This document shows positions 51,929-61,886 of a stretch of DNA of 64,000 nt, piece after piece. The position numbers and the translations under genes were made by a program. Source of the DNA: Candidatus Saccharimonadota bacterium. GTDB taxonomy: Bacteria > Patescibacteriota > Saccharimonadia > Saccharimonadales > Saccharimonadaceae. Location of the stretch: contig WRLC01000002.1 of NCBI GenBank assembly GCA_009777795.1, positions 1-64,000 on the forward strand, read 5' to 3'. The notes beneath the pieces were generated by a model, which had not been told where the DNA came from, searched no databases, and was given only the letters and a program-made list of their open reading frames with translations. Every line of letters starts with the position of its first letter. Positions within the stretch are counted from its first letter, which is position 1.

Positions 51929-51958
51929 AGTAATACGTTAATGAAGGGAGAGAGGCAG

Positions 51959-53008
51959 ATGCGAACAGAGAGCGAGGAGGTCGAGAATCGTGAAATCGTG
52001 GCGCGTGCGGTGGATGGTGTCCTGAAGGGAACGGATCAACAGAGGGAGCGGGATGTGGCGAGAAAGCGGGGCGGCCTGAAGCTCGACCGGGCGACTTTGG
52101 ATGAGGTAGGTAAGGAATTGGGGGTGACGCGTGAGCGGGTGCGTCAGATAGAAAAATCAGTTTTTGTGCGGCTAAAGTTATATGCCGAGAGTGGGAAGGC
52201 CGAAGCTTTGGCAGCCGCAGAAAAAGTGATTTTGCGGGAGTTGACGCAGGTGCGGATTATGCAGGTGGAGACGTTGGCCCTGAAAATGTTCGGCGAGAAA
52301 TATAGCCGGAAGGATGTGTCGGCGGTGGTGCTGTTGGCGCGGGTGTCAGGGAAGTTGACGCTGATAGACAATAACGAGAAGTATTTTGCAAGTGTGGGGA
52401 TTGGCGAATTTGGCACGGCGCGGGAGTGGATGGCGCGGATTGATGCGGCAGTGAGTGCGATTAACAAGCATGGCAAGCCGCTGACGTTGGCGGAGCTGGA
52501 TAAGAAGTTGGACTACCAGCATCCGGACCATTTGGAGGCGGTGCTGCTAAGTGCGCGACAGGTGGCGGAGTTTAATGGGGTGTGGGGGCTGGCGAAGTGG
52601 CCAGAGGTGAACCCGCGAAATATCCGGGATAAGATCTTTGCGGTGCTGTCGAAGTTGAAGGAGCCGACGCATTTTAGCACGATTGCGGAGCAGATTAACA
52701 GCGATAACTTTGGTAAGAAGCCGGCGACGCCACAGGCGATTCATAATGAGTTGATTCGAGATGGGCGGTTTGTGCTGGTGGGGCGGGGGATTTATGCGCT
52801 GGCGGACTGGGGTTTCAGTAAGGGAACAGTGGCGGATGTAATTAAGCAGGTGCTGGCGAAGAATGGCGGCAAAATGAATCGGGATGAGATTCTGGAAGAG
52901 GTGCTACGGGTGCGACAGGTGAAGACGACGACGGTGACGTTGGCGCTACAAAACCGAGAAGATTTTGTGAAGTTAGACAAAAACACCTACGGCTTGGCGA
53001 AGAAATAA
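51959..53008 (+). CDS. Sigma-region-4-like and HARE-HTH DNA-binding protein
   Basis: This protein of about 349 aa has an N-terminal helix-turn-helix like sigma-70 region 4 (LDEVGKELGVTRERVRQIEKSV). Two copies of a winged-helix HARE-like unit follow (about residues 230-290 and 300-345), related to the N-terminal domain of RNA polymerase delta. It lacks sigma region 2, so it is probably a transcription regulator acting with RNA polymerase. The start at 51959 follows GGGAGAGAGG; ATG at 51941 is also possible. Confidence 0.75.
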   Translation: MRTESEEVENREIVARAVDGVLKGTDQQRERDVARKRGGLKLDRATLDEVGKELGVTRERVRQIEKSVFVRLKLYAESGKAEALAAAEKVILRELTQVRIMQVETLALKMFGEKYSRKDVSAVVLLARVSGKLTLIDNNEKYFASVGIGEFGTAREWMARIDAAVSAINKHGKPLTLAELDKKLDYQHPDHLEAVLLSARQVAEFNGVWGLAKWPEVNPRNIRDKIFAVLSKLKEPTHFSTIAEQINSDNFGKKPATPQAIHNELIRDGRFVLVGRGIYALADWGFSKGTVADVIKQVLAKNGGKMNRDEILEEVLRVRQVKTTTVTLALQNREDFVKLDKNTYGLAKK

Positions 53009-53049
53009 AAGTGTGATATAATTAGGGAGAGTATGGAGGAGATTGCCGG

Positions 53050-55737
53050 ATGAGTTGGTGGCTGTGGTTGCTGATAGGGGTGGCGGTGGTGCTGTTTTTG
53101 CTGGCGCGGCGGAATTTCAAGAAAGGGGATAAAATTAAGTCGGGGAGCACGGATAATGTACTTTTGCTTTTGGAAATCCCGAAAAATAATGATAAAAAGG
53201 AGCTGGCGGCGGAGCAGCTATTTGCGGCGCTGCATGGAATTTTGCGGGATGAGAGTGAGTTGAAGAACAGTGGTGGAGTGCAGGAGCATTTGAGCTTTGA
53301 GATTGTTAGCCACAAGGGGATGATTCAGTTTTTTGTTTGGTGCCCGCGGCCGCTTCGGAGTTTTGTTGAGGGGCAGATTTATTCGCAATATCCGACGGTG
53401 CAAATTAAGGCGGTGGACGAGGATTATTTGTCGCACCAGCGCGATCATACGGTGATTGCGACGACGGATTTGGTTTTGACCGAGAACGAGGCGTTGCCAA
53501 TCAAGACGTTTGATACGTTTGATGTGGACCCGCTGGCGGGGATTACGGGGACGCTGGCGAAGTTGGAGAACACGAATGAGGAGCTGTGGGTGCAGATTCT
53601 GGTGCGGCCGATTAACGACGACTGGCACAAAAAATCGAAGGATTGGATTGAGAGCGTCAAGAATCCGAAAAAGTTTATTTTTGGTGATTTGTTGGATTTC
53701 AAGTGGCTGGCGGGGTTGATTTCGGCGCTTTGGACGCCGCCGGAGACGGGGTCGCTAACGGCGCCGAAGGTTGTGGCGAGCGAGCTATCGGACCGAGACA
53801 AGACGCGGATTAGCGCGGCGGAAGAAAAAATGGGGCGGCTGGGCTATGCGCTAAAAATTCGTCTGGTATATTTGGGCGAGGAGAGGGAGAACGCGCGGCT
53901 GAACTTGCAGGCGCTGACAGGAAGCTTCAAGCAGTTTAATACTCCGGTGTTGAACGGTTTTCGCTCGACAGGGCTGGATTTTAGCGGTAATTTGACAGGT
54001 TATCGGCTGCGGGAGTTTAACGGGGATGGTTTTGTGCTAAATATCAAGGAGCTAGCGAGTGTCTATCACTTACCAAACACCAGTGTGGAGACGCCGAATA
54101 TTGTTTGGGCGACGACGCGGGTGGCAGAGCCGCCGGCGAAGTTGCCGCTTTTGACCGGCAACCCAGAGGTGGATAAGGAGATTTCGGCCTTTGGGTTGAC
54201 CAACTTTCGAGGGATTAATCATCAATTTGGAATTTGGCGACGTGATCGGTCGCGACATATATATATTATAGGGCAAACAGGGGCGGGGAAGAGCGGTTTA
54301 CTGGAGTTATTTGCGCTGTCGGACATTTTTTATGATCAGGGGTATGCGATTATCGACCCGCATGGGGATTTTGCGATAAGTAATCTGCACTTTATACCGG
54401 AACATCGAGTGAAGGATGTGATTTATTTTAACCCGTCGGACAAGGAGTTTCCGATTGCGTTTAACCCGCTGGAGGTGACGGACGAAAATCGGAAGCCGAA
54501 TATTTCGTCGGAGGTGATTGGGGTGTTGAAGCGGATGTTTGGCGAGAGTTGGGGGCCGCGGTTGGAGCATATTTTGCGTTATACGTTGCTAGCGCTGCTC
54601 GATCGGCCGTCGACGACGCTTTTGGATGTGTCGCGGATGTTGACGTCGGCGAGCTTTCGGCGCGAGACTTTGGAATATTGTAAGGATGTGACGGTGCTGC
54701 AATTTTGGAAGCAAGAGTTTGGGCAATGGAGCGAAAAACAGGTGAACGAGAGCGTGGCGCCGATTTTGAACAAGGTGGGGGCATTTACGGCAAACCCGAT
54801 AATTCGCAATATTATTGGCCAGCCGAAGAGTAGTTTTGATATGCGGCAGATTATGGATGAGGGGAAAATTTTGGTGGTGAACCTGAGTAAGGGGATGATT
54901 GGCGAGGATAATGCGTCGATTTTGGGGGCGTTTTTGGTGACGAAAATCCAGCTGGCGGCAATGAGCCGGGCGGATATTGATAAGCTGGAAGATCGGCGGG
55001 CGTTTTTCCTCTATGTGGATGAGTTTCAGAACTTTGCGACGGATAGCTTTGCGGTGATTTTGTCGGAAGCGCGAAAATACGGCTTGAATTTGACGGTGGC
55101 GAACCAATATATCGCGCAGATGAGCGATTCGGTGCGTGATGCGGTGTTTGGCAACGTGGGGTCGATGATTAGTTTTCGAGTGTCGGCGGAAGATGCGGAG
55201 TTTTTGGCGCGGCAATTTGAGCCGGAGTTTACGGCGCAGGATTTGCTGGCGATGAACAACCGGAATTTTGTGATAAATATGATTATTAATGGGGAGAAGG
55301 CGCGGGCGTTTTCGGCGACGACACTGAATATACCAGCAGCGCCAGAGCAGGGGACTTTTGATAAGATTTTGGCGCATTCGCGTGAGAAATATGCTCGGAC
55401 GCGCAAGGAGGTGGAGCAGGAGATTGCGTCATACGTGGGCGGGGCGGAGAAGTATATGGACGAGCTAAGAGAGGAGAACCGAACAAAAACCGAACAGGCC
55501 TTGGAGGAACAGAAGACGTGGATTAAGAGCCCTAAAACGAAAATGGCGTTTAAGCCAAAGGAAGCGCCGGGCGCGAGCCGTGAAAATGGCGAAAATGGGC
55601 GCGAAAAAAAGCCGTTTGTGCGGACGCCAGAATCGGAATTTCGCAAAATGAAAATGAGCCCGAATGCGGTTAAGGGCGAAAAAACGGCGTCGTTGAAGGA
55701 TCTTGGTGAGCTGGTAATCGAACATAAGAAGAAATAG
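53050..55737 (+). CDS. VirD4/TraG-like or DUF87-type membrane ATPase
   Basis: This 895 aa protein has one membrane segment at the N-terminus (SWWLWLLIGVAVVLFLLARR), then a long N-terminal domain. An ATPase core carries Walker A GQTGAGKSGLLELF, DPHGDFA, Walker B FFLYVDEFQNF, and SEARKYGLNLTVANQYIAQM. A C-terminal coiled-coil, Lys-rich tail follows. It resembles coupling ATPases of type IV secretion and pilus/DNA transfer. Without other T4SS genes nearby, the role in DNA or protein export is inferred. Confidence 0.85.
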   Translation: MSWWLWLLIGVAVVLFLLARRNFKKGDKIKSGSTDNVLLLLEIPKNNDKKELAAEQLFAALHGILRDESELKNSGGVQEHLSFEIVSHKGMIQFFVWCPRPLRSFVEGQIYSQYPTVQIKAVDEDYLSHQRDHTVIATTDLVLTENEALPIKTFDTFDVDPLAGITGTLAKLENTNEELWVQILVRPINDDWHKKSKDWIESVKNPKKFIFGDLLDFKWLAGLISALWTPPETGSLTAPKVVASELSDRDKTRISAAEEKMGRLGYALKIRLVYLGEERENARLNLQALTGSFKQFNTPVLNGFRSTGLDFSGNLTGYRLREFNGDGFVLNIKELASVYHLPNTSVETPNIVWATTRVAEPPAKLPLLTGNPEVDKEISAFGLTNFRGINHQFGIWRRDRSRHIYIIGQTGAGKSGLLELFALSDIFYDQGYAIIDPHGDFAISNLHFIPEHRVKDVIYFNPSDKEFPIAFNPLEVTDENRKPNISSEVIGVLKRMFGESWGPRLEHILRYTLLALLDRPSTTLLDVSRMLTSASFRRETLEYCKDVTVLQFWKQEFGQWSEKQVNESVAPILNKVGAFTANPIIRNIIGQPKSSFDMRQIMDEGKILVVNLSKGMIGEDNASILGAFLVTKIQLAAMSRADIDKLEDRRAFFLYVDEFQNFATDSFAVILSEARKYGLNLTVANQYIAQMSDSVRDAVFGNVGSMISFRVSAEDAEFLARQFEPEFTAQDLLAMNNRNFVINMIINGEKARAFSATTLNIPAAPEQGTFDKILAHSREKYARTRKEVEQEIASYVGGAEKYMDELREENRTKTEQALEEQKTWIKSPKTKMAFKPKEAPGASRENGENGREKKPFVRTPESEFRKMKMSPNAVKGEKTASLKDLGELVIEHKKK

Positions 55738-55752
55738 CGCCGATAGCCAACC

Positions 55753-55898
55753 CAAAAAGCCCATCCTCGCACAAAAGTTTTCAGTCCTACGCTCTAAATC
55801 TATTAAAAATCACGAGCCTCTTCCTTCGGGGTTCTCATGATTTTTAATAGACTAATTCGCTCGGTGAAAACTTACTGTGCTCGGATAGGCTTTTGTAG
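55753..55898. repeat. Long imperfect inverted repeat after VirD4-like gene
   Basis: Two arms of about 65-68 bp surround a short loop near TTCCTTCGG. The inner 18 bp (TCTATTAAAAATCACGAG) match with one change. An internal mismatch region follows, then AAAAGTTTTC/GAAAACTT and AAAAGCCYATCC parts match again. It could be a terminator, a structured RNA (shape recalls 6S RNA with a central bubble) or a palindromic element. The remaining 340 bp to 56243 show only CCGAAC repeats. Confidence 0.7.
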
Positions 55899-56242
55899 TT
55901 TGAGGGGAGACATAAGTAGGGCACAAGCAGGATTAGGGAGAGAAGACGTATGTGGAGTCGTGTTAGGGTTATTTTCTTAATGTCGCACAATGTACCTTTT
56001 GCGACATTGAGCATGGGGTTGTAGGTTGGGATATGGGCTTGGGGCTGATTTTGCTGGTTTTGGGCCTGTTGTTTTCGGCTTGATTTTTGATTTTATTTTT
56101 CCCTGCTCTACTCTAAGTTTTTGTGAGTGAGAGAGAGGGAAACTGTGGTATTGGGATAATCTTGGTGAAAAACAGCTGCTGAGAAACCGAACAAAAACCG
56201 AACGCCTCGGGGAGTAGTATAGACCGAACATTCGCGCCCCGG

Positions 56243-56839
56243 TCAATAGTAGAATAGGCGGCGGGGGGTGCGGATGTCGAGGTAGTGGGAGGCGAGGATT
56301 TCGTCGTCAAGCCAGAGGTCGAAGACGTGGATGGCGTCGGAAGCGGTGGCTGTGGCGAGGCGGGTGGTTGAGCAACGAATCTGGATGGTCTGTAAGGTGG
56401 GTTCGAGGTCGGGGTCGTCGCCTGTGGTGGCTTCCCTGCTCATGACGAGATTGAATTCGCGGAGATAGCCTTGTGGTATGATGACCTCCTCTACCCGGAA
56501 GCCGCGGTCTTCGACGATTTTGACGACTTCGGCGGCTAAGATGATAATGGCGCTGTTCTCTGCCCTGCTGAGGCCATTCTGGTCGGTGAAGCGACCAACG
56601 AGGAGTGAATCGACCTCTGTTGTAATAGAGGTGGAGTGGAGATGGTTGGGGGGAGAGGTGTGGCCAGAGGCGGAACTCCGGTGAGATTGGAGAGAAACCA
56701 ATCCGAACATGAGGAGGCCCCAGATGAGAATAAGGGCAAACATGACCTTAGGAGTGGAACTGGAGGGCTTGGTGGCAGCAGGAGGGTTAGACTTAGGACT
56801 GGATGCGGCTTTGGCGGTGCGATGGGTGTAAGTTTTCAT
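56243..56839 (-). CDS. FtsQ/DivIB-like division protein (divergent)
   Basis: This 198 aa protein has a basic, Pro/Ser/Thr-rich N-terminus, one membrane segment (about residues 30-50) and an extracytoplasmic domain that ends YLDIRTPRRLFYY, like the final strand of FtsQ. Its position after murG at the end of the division cluster supports this. The POTRA domain is not clear. It overlaps the murG stop by 4 bp. Confidence 0.6.
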   Translation of the reverse strand: MKTYTHRTAKAASSPKSNPPAATKPSSSTPKVMFALILIWGLLMFGLVSLQSHRSSASGHTSPPNHLHSTSITTEVDSLLVGRFTDQNGLSRAENSAIIILAAEVVKIVEDRGFRVEEVIIPQGYLREFNLVMSREATTGDDPDLEPTLQTIQIRCSTTRLATATASDAIHVFDLWLDDEILASHYLDIRTPRRLFYY

Positions 56840-57978
56840 GGAAGCTTCCCTGTTGTTGGGTCGAGAAGAAGCTTGGCAAGGGTGTTTGCAGCATCATAGC
56901 GGCCGAGCTGGTGAAGTTTGGCGCCGAGACTCTGTCGCTGGGCTGGGTCGGCGAGGAGGTTGGCGACGGTGAGCGGAAGCTGGTCGTCGGCAAGGGTGCT
57001 GCCGTCGTAATCTATGACGGCGTTAGCTCTGGCGAGGAGGGCGGCGTTTTTCTCCTGATGACCGCCGGGGAGAGTGGCTTTGGCAATCAAAACGACGGCG
57101 CGGCTGGCAGCGGCGAGCTCCGCAATAGTGGTGGCGCCGGCGCGGGCGACGACGAGGTCGGCGCTTCTGACGATTTGGGCTAGTTCGGCAGCGGAAGAAA
57201 CGAAGCGATGGGTAGCAACGCCGAACTGCTGGAGCTCTTGTTCGAGCTTGAGGCTTTCTTTGTCGCCGATGATGGCGGTGATGGCGACTTTATCTTGGAA
57301 GTATTTGGCCATTTTGACTGCCTCGAGATTAAGGCTGTGGGCGCCGAGGCCGCCGCCTAAGACAACAACACTTGGGCGACCGGGTTTAGCGGGATTAGGG
57401 GTGCCGGTTTTATGTATACGAGGAGCTTGGAACCAGACGGCGTCAATGGGGATGCCGGTGTAGATAGCCTTGGCTTTGAGGCTTGGAGGGAGACTGTCGC
57501 TTGGCGGGAGGCCGAGGGCGACGATTCGGGCGTGCCCGGCGAGAAGGCGGTTGGCGAGGCCGAGGTCGGAGTCGGATTCGTGGATGATATAAGGGATGCG
57601 AAGGAAGCGAGCGGCAAAGCCGACAGGAACGCTGGTGAAGCCGCCTTTTAAGAAAATGATGTCGGGGCGAGAGAATAATAGGCGGAAGAAGCTCTGTAGT
57701 GTGCCAAAGGCAATGCGAAAGATGTCGAGGAAATTCTGGAATCGTTCGCGGAGAGGAGTTTTACGGCCGACGTAGCGGCGGTATTTGCCGCTGATGATAG
57801 TGCGGACCGGGACAGGACCGGCATTAGCGAGACGAGCTCGGGCGGCGGGGGCCATTTTGCGATCGGTCCAGATTTCGGTTTTAGTTTGAGGAGCTTCGGC
57901 CAAAATAGCGTCGCGGATAGCGAAGAGAGGGGTTAAATGGCCACCAGAGCCGCCGCCGACGAGGAGAATCTTTTTCAT
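56836..57978 (-). CDS. murG: UDP-GlcNAc:lipid I transferase MurG
   Basis: MurG makes lipid II at the inner membrane face. GGGSGGHLTPLFAIRDAI, PYIIHESDSDLGLANRLL (family HEQN pattern) and the donor site AGATTIAELAAASRAVVLI are seen. Length is 380 aa. It overlaps ftsW by 4 bp. Confidence 0.95.
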   Translation of the reverse strand: MKKILLVGGGSGGHLTPLFAIRDAILAEAPQTKTEIWTDRKMAPAARARLANAGPVPVRTIISGKYRRYVGRKTPLRERFQNFLDIFRIAFGTLQSFFRLLFSRPDIIFLKGGFTSVPVGFAARFLRIPYIIHESDSDLGLANRLLAGHARIVALGLPPSDSLPPSLKAKAIYTGIPIDAVWFQAPRIHKTGTPNPAKPGRPSVVVLGGGLGAHSLNLEAVKMAKYFQDKVAITAIIGDKESLKLEQELQQFGVATHRFVSSAAELAQIVRSADLVVARAGATTIAELAAASRAVVLIAKATLPGGHQEKNAALLARANAVIDYDGSTLADDQLPLTVANLLADPAQRQSLGAKLHQLGRYDAANTLAKLLLDPTTGKLP

Positions 57979-59174
57979 TTGGCCCTCCGGGTGTATTTGG
58001 AAAGCTGGAAAGTGAGGCCGAGCATGACGGCGGAGGTGAGCATGCTGGTGCCGCCGGAGCTGAGGAACGGCAAGGTGATACCGGTGAGCGGGATGAGGGC
58101 GGTGAGGGCCATGATATTAATCAAGGCTTGGCCAATGAGCCACGCAAAGGCGCCGGCGACAATGAGACGTTCGGCGTCATTGTCGAGAAGGTTGGCGATA
58201 GCAAGGAGACGCCAGCCGATGAGGCCGAAGAGTATGAGGACGAGGAGGCAACCGAGAAGGCCAAAAACCTCGCCGATGCTAGCAAAAACGGCATCGGAAA
58301 GAGGTTCGGGTAGGTAGCTGGTGGCTTGGACGGCGTTGCCAGCACCAACACCGAGGAGGCCGCCGGAGCCGATGGCAACCATGGCTTGGCGGAGCTGATA
58401 GGCATCGTCGGAATAGTTAGTGAGGACAGACGTGGGGGCGCCGACGGTCTCGAAGTAAGTAGTGACGCGGCGCATGCGATAGGGGGCGACGAGAATCATA
58501 AGGGCGGCGCCGGCGATGGCAAGGGCGCCGGCGATAGCAACCCAGCGGAGCTTGAGCCCGGCTAAAATCCACATGACAAAGGTGATGGCAGCGATGGAGA
58601 GGCCGGAGCCCAAATCACTTTGGACAACAACAACAAAGAAAAGGGAGAGGCCGGCGACGGCCATCACCCAAAGGGCGGTTTTGAGGTCGGTGACGCTCCC
58701 CTCTTCGCGGCGGCGGGCGAAAAACATGGCAAAAAATAGGACAAGAGCAAGCTTTAAGAACTCGGCGGGCTGGACGGTCGTAAGGCCGACATTAAGCCAG
58801 CGGCAGGCGCCGCGACTGCAGTGGGCGAGGCCGCTTCCACTCCAGATGGCGGCCGCAAGCGCTAGATTGATGAAGAGAGCGGCAAGCAGGAGCCAGCCGG
58901 CGGCTTTGAGCCAAACTTTATTGACGGAGATTTTGGCGGCAAGGAAGAAGCCGGTGAGCCCCATGGCGACCGCGATAAGTTGGTCTCTAAGAAAAATGTA
59001 GTTGTTCTCGTAGCCGAGGTAGCCGACATTATGCATGTAGGCGGCACGACGGACGCCGACGACGACGGACATGACTATGCTGAGAGACATGAGAAGGAGC
59101 ATAAAAATTAAGAGTCGGTAATCCGGGCGATGGGCGCGCTGAGCGGCGTCGGTTTTTTTAACGGCCGGCGACAT
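57975..59174 (-). CDS. ftsW: Lipid II polymerase FtsW (SEDS family)
   Basis: This 399 aa protein has about ten membrane segments, with SEDS features NVGLTTVQPAEFLKLALVLFFA and ITLPFLSSGGTSM. It polymerises glycan strands with FtsI at the septum. Its start overlaps mraY by 17 bp. Confidence 0.93.
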   Translation of the reverse strand: MSPAVKKTDAAQRAHRPDYRLLIFMLLLMSLSIVMSVVVGVRRAAYMHNVGYLGYENNYIFLRDQLIAVAMGLTGFFLAAKISVNKVWLKAAGWLLLAALFINLALAAAIWSGSGLAHCSRGACRWLNVGLTTVQPAEFLKLALVLFFAMFFARRREEGSVTDLKTALWVMAVAGLSLFFVVVVQSDLGSGLSIAAITFVMWILAGLKLRWVAIAGALAIAGAALMILVAPYRMRRVTTYFETVGAPTSVLTNYSDDAYQLRQAMVAIGSGGLLGVGAGNAVQATSYLPEPLSDAVFASIGEVFGLLGCLLVLILFGLIGWRLLAIANLLDNDAERLIVAGAFAWLIGQALINIMALTALIPLTGITLPFLSSGGTSMLTSAVMLGLTFQLSKYTRRAK

Positions 59175-60168
59175 AGAGCAAAATCCCGAATAAGGCTGCT
59201 ACGCAGGCGAGAACCCAAAAGCGCATGACAATCTTAGCCTCAGGCCAGCCAGAAGCTTCGAGGTGCCAATGGAGAGGGGCGGCGAGGAAGAGCTTCTTTT
59301 TGCGTAGTACCTTGCTGAGAGTTTGGAGGACGACGGAGCCGGACTCGATGACAAAAATAAAGCCGAAAAGTGGCACAAGAAGGAAGGCATTAGTCATCAT
59401 TGCGACGACAGCGAGGGCTGTACCGTAGGCGAAACTGCCGACATCACCCATCATGAAGCGAGCTGGGGTGATATTGAACCAAAGGTATGACAGAAGGACG
59501 CCGACCATCGTACCGCAAAAAACAGCGACACCGTAGCGCTGGCCAATCAGGGCAATGATACCGAACGAAGCGAAGGCAATGGCGAGGAGACCACCGGAGA
59601 GGCCATCGCGGCCGTCGGTGATGTTGACGGAATTAGCGATGGAAGTGACGGCAAAGGCAAAGAGTGGGATAATGCCCCAATAGATGTTGACGTCGCCGAC
59701 GAACGGAATAAAGAGGGTGCTCCAGCCCATTTTGGAGTAGAACCACCAGCCAAGAAAGACGCCGATAGCGATGGTCATGAAAAGCTTGGCGCGGGCGTCG
59801 AGGCCGGCTGTCCCCCGCCCGGCGCTCCAGATGTTGATGATGTCGTCGAGCATACCGACGAAACCGCCCATTAAGAGGCCAAGGGTGGCGAGGTAGGTTT
59901 GGGAGCGAGTCCAGTTGAAGAGCAAGGTGAGGATGGCGGCGGCCACGACGCCGATGACGCCGGCCATAGTTGGAAAGCGGCGCTCGATTTGCTTTTTGGC
60001 TTTGATAGAGCTAATGACGGGCATCTCACGGCCGAGCAGGTCAAGTTTGCGCTCGCGCTTCCACCATTTGTATTTGTAAGCTAAGGTGGTGTAAAAAGGC
60101 GTCAGACAAGTGGCGAGGAGCCAGCCTCCGACCGCAAAGACTAGAACTCTGATAATTGCGTTCTCCAT
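59158..60168 (-). CDS. mraY: Phospho-MurNAc-pentapeptide transferase MraY
   Basis: This 336 aa protein has about ten membrane helices. GGFVGMLDDIINI, ANSVNITDGRDGLSGG and a C-terminal PLHWHLEASGWPEAKIVMRFW, all MraY motifs, are seen. TATACT ends 6 nt before the ATG, so transcription can start here although it lies within the cluster. Confidence 0.95.
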   Translation of the reverse strand: MENAIIRVLVFAVGGWLLATCLTPFYTTLAYKYKWWKRERKLDLLGREMPVISSIKAKKQIERRFPTMAGVIGVVAAAILTLLFNWTRSQTYLATLGLLMGGFVGMLDDIINIWSAGRGTAGLDARAKLFMTIAIGVFLGWWFYSKMGWSTLFIPFVGDVNIYWGIIPLFAFAVTSIANSVNITDGRDGLSGGLLAIAFASFGIIALIGQRYGVAVFCGTMVGVLLSYLWFNITPARFMMGDVGSFAYGTALAVVAMMTNAFLLVPLFGFIFVIESGSVVLQTLSKVLRKKKLFLAAPLHWHLEASGWPEAKIVMRFWVLACVAALFGILLYVAGR

Positions 60169-60172
60169 AGCT

Positions 60173-61867
60173 TTAGTATATCACACCTTCTGCATATGGG
60201 ATGACGTCGCGCATAATATCATCCCAAATACGCTTGGCGTTGCTACCGCCGCCGCGGACGCCAGCGCCACCGTAGCGGACGCCGACAATGAGGCTAGGCA
60301 AGGTGTCGGCATCAGGTGTGCAGAAACCAAAGTAAGAACCGGTTTGACGGTCGTTAAAATAACCGCCGGCTGGGTTAGGAACTTGGGCGGTGCCAGTCTT
60401 GCCAGCACAGTAGCGACTGGAGAATGGCTCGGTGAGTGATGTGGTGTATAATTTTTGTGCATTATGGAGGACCTCGCGGAGCTCACGGCTGGTTTCTTCC
60501 CTGATAATGCCAGACTCGAGGACTTCCCCGCCCTGACCTTGGACGACCGTAGGACGGTAGCGGATGCCGTTATTAGCGAGTGCACCGTAAGCGACAGCAA
60601 GTTGGAGCATAGATACGGATCCACACTGTCCGAAAGTCATGTTGGCATAGCAGTGGTTAAGGGCGTAGCCGCTGTCGGGGGCGCGAACGAGCCCAGCAGC
60701 ATCGGGCAACTCAATGCCGGTGCGACTGCCAAAACCGAGACGGCGCTGGAAGTCATAGAGCTTCTGGCGGGCATCGAGGTTAATCGATCCGCCACCGATG
60801 CGCTCAAGCATGGCGATAGAGCCGATGTTGAAAGACCAGTCCATGGCCTCTTGGAAAGTTTGCATGGCGCCAGCAGCGCGGTCAGTCATGTTTTGGACCC
60901 AGAGGCCATCAATAAAGAGCCCACGGTGATTAAGATATAAATCGGTGGGCTGAAGGACGCCGAGGTTGAGGGCAGCGGCCATGGTGATAGTCTTCATGAC
61001 GCTGGCAGGCTCGTAAGTGTCGGTCAGAACAGGGTTAGAAAAGCGATCAAGGCTGAAGCGCTCAAAATTAGAGGGGTCGTAGCCATCGCGGCTGGCCATG
61101 GCTAGGACTTCGCCATTCTGGGCGTTATAAACTATGATGTCGACGAACTCGGCGCCGTATTCGTAGGCCCAACTTTTGGCTTTAGCTTCGGACATGGCTT
61201 GAATGTTGCGGTCGATGGTGAGGCGCAGATTAGCGCCATTTTCGGCGGGTACGAGAGCGTCCCCTTGCCCGACTGAGAGAGGGACTTTGCGTAAGTCGGT
61301 GACGGCCTTGCGGAGGCCGTCGCGGCCGGTGAGCTGTTGGTTGAAGGCGCCCTCAACGCCATATTGTCCTTGCCCGTCTTGGTTGACGAAGCCGAGGATT
61401 CGAGAGCCGAGCTCGCCTTCTGGGTAGACGCGTTTGGTGCTTTCTTCAAAACCGATACCAGCGAGGTCGGCGTCTTTGACAGCCTCGGCGGCGGCGCGAG
61501 AGAGGTTGCGGCCAAGGATGGCATAGCGACTGCGCCGGGCTTGCATAGCTTCGTCAAACTTGATGGCAGCCTCGGCGCCTAAAAACTGGGCTAGGACGGC
61601 GCGAGTTTGGTTGGCGTCTTTGACCATGGCATAGTCGACAAAAACAAGGTAGACGTTTTCGTTGAGAGCGGCGGGGACGTTGGTCGAGCCGTCGCGCCAA
61701 TAAATCAGGCCACGCGTGGCGCGGAGCTTCCACTCGTGGACTTGGGTTTGTTCGGCGGCGAGGACGTATTCCTCGCGATTTAGAATCTGCATGCCAAAAA
61801 GGCGGCCGATGATAGCGAGAAATGCCAGAGCCGAACAGAGAGTGATGATTATAATGCGTTTCTGCAT
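60173..61867 (-). CDS. ftsI: Class B penicillin-binding protein (FtsI-like)
   Basis: This 564 aa protein has an N-terminal membrane anchor, a dimerisation domain, and the transpeptidase motifs EPASVMKTIT (SxxK), WSFN (SxN) and AGKTGTAQV (KTG). It cross-links septal peptidoglycan with FtsW. TATAAT ends 6 nt before the ATG. Confidence 0.95.
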   Translation of the reverse strand: MQKRIIIITLCSALAFLAIIGRLFGMQILNREEYVLAAEQTQVHEWKLRATRGLIYWRDGSTNVPAALNENVYLVFVDYAMVKDANQTRAVLAQFLGAEAAIKFDEAMQARRSRYAILGRNLSRAAAEAVKDADLAGIGFEESTKRVYPEGELGSRILGFVNQDGQGQYGVEGAFNQQLTGRDGLRKAVTDLRKVPLSVGQGDALVPAENGANLRLTIDRNIQAMSEAKAKSWAYEYGAEFVDIIVYNAQNGEVLAMASRDGYDPSNFERFSLDRFSNPVLTDTYEPASVMKTITMAAALNLGVLQPTDLYLNHRGLFIDGLWVQNMTDRAAGAMQTFQEAMDWSFNIGSIAMLERIGGGSINLDARQKLYDFQRRLGFGSRTGIELPDAAGLVRAPDSGYALNHCYANMTFGQCGSVSMLQLAVAYGALANNGIRYRPTVVQGQGGEVLESGIIREETSRELREVLHNAQKLYTTSLTEPFSSRYCAGKTGTAQVPNPAGGYFNDRQTGSYFGFCTPDADTLPSLIVGVRYGGAGVRGGGSNAKRIWDDIMRDVIPYAEGVIY

Positions 61868-61886
61868 ACTTGTATTATACCACGCC

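Noticed and set aside
51869-51958. Longer N-terminus for the sigma-like/HARE gene
   Set aside because: The extra in-frame codons run through the consensus promoter (51900-51928), so translation cannot begin there from this promoter.
56130-56215. LexA-type operators from repeated CCGAAC motifs
   Set aside because: Only half-sites are present; no inverted GAAC-N4-GTTC arrangement was found near a promoter.
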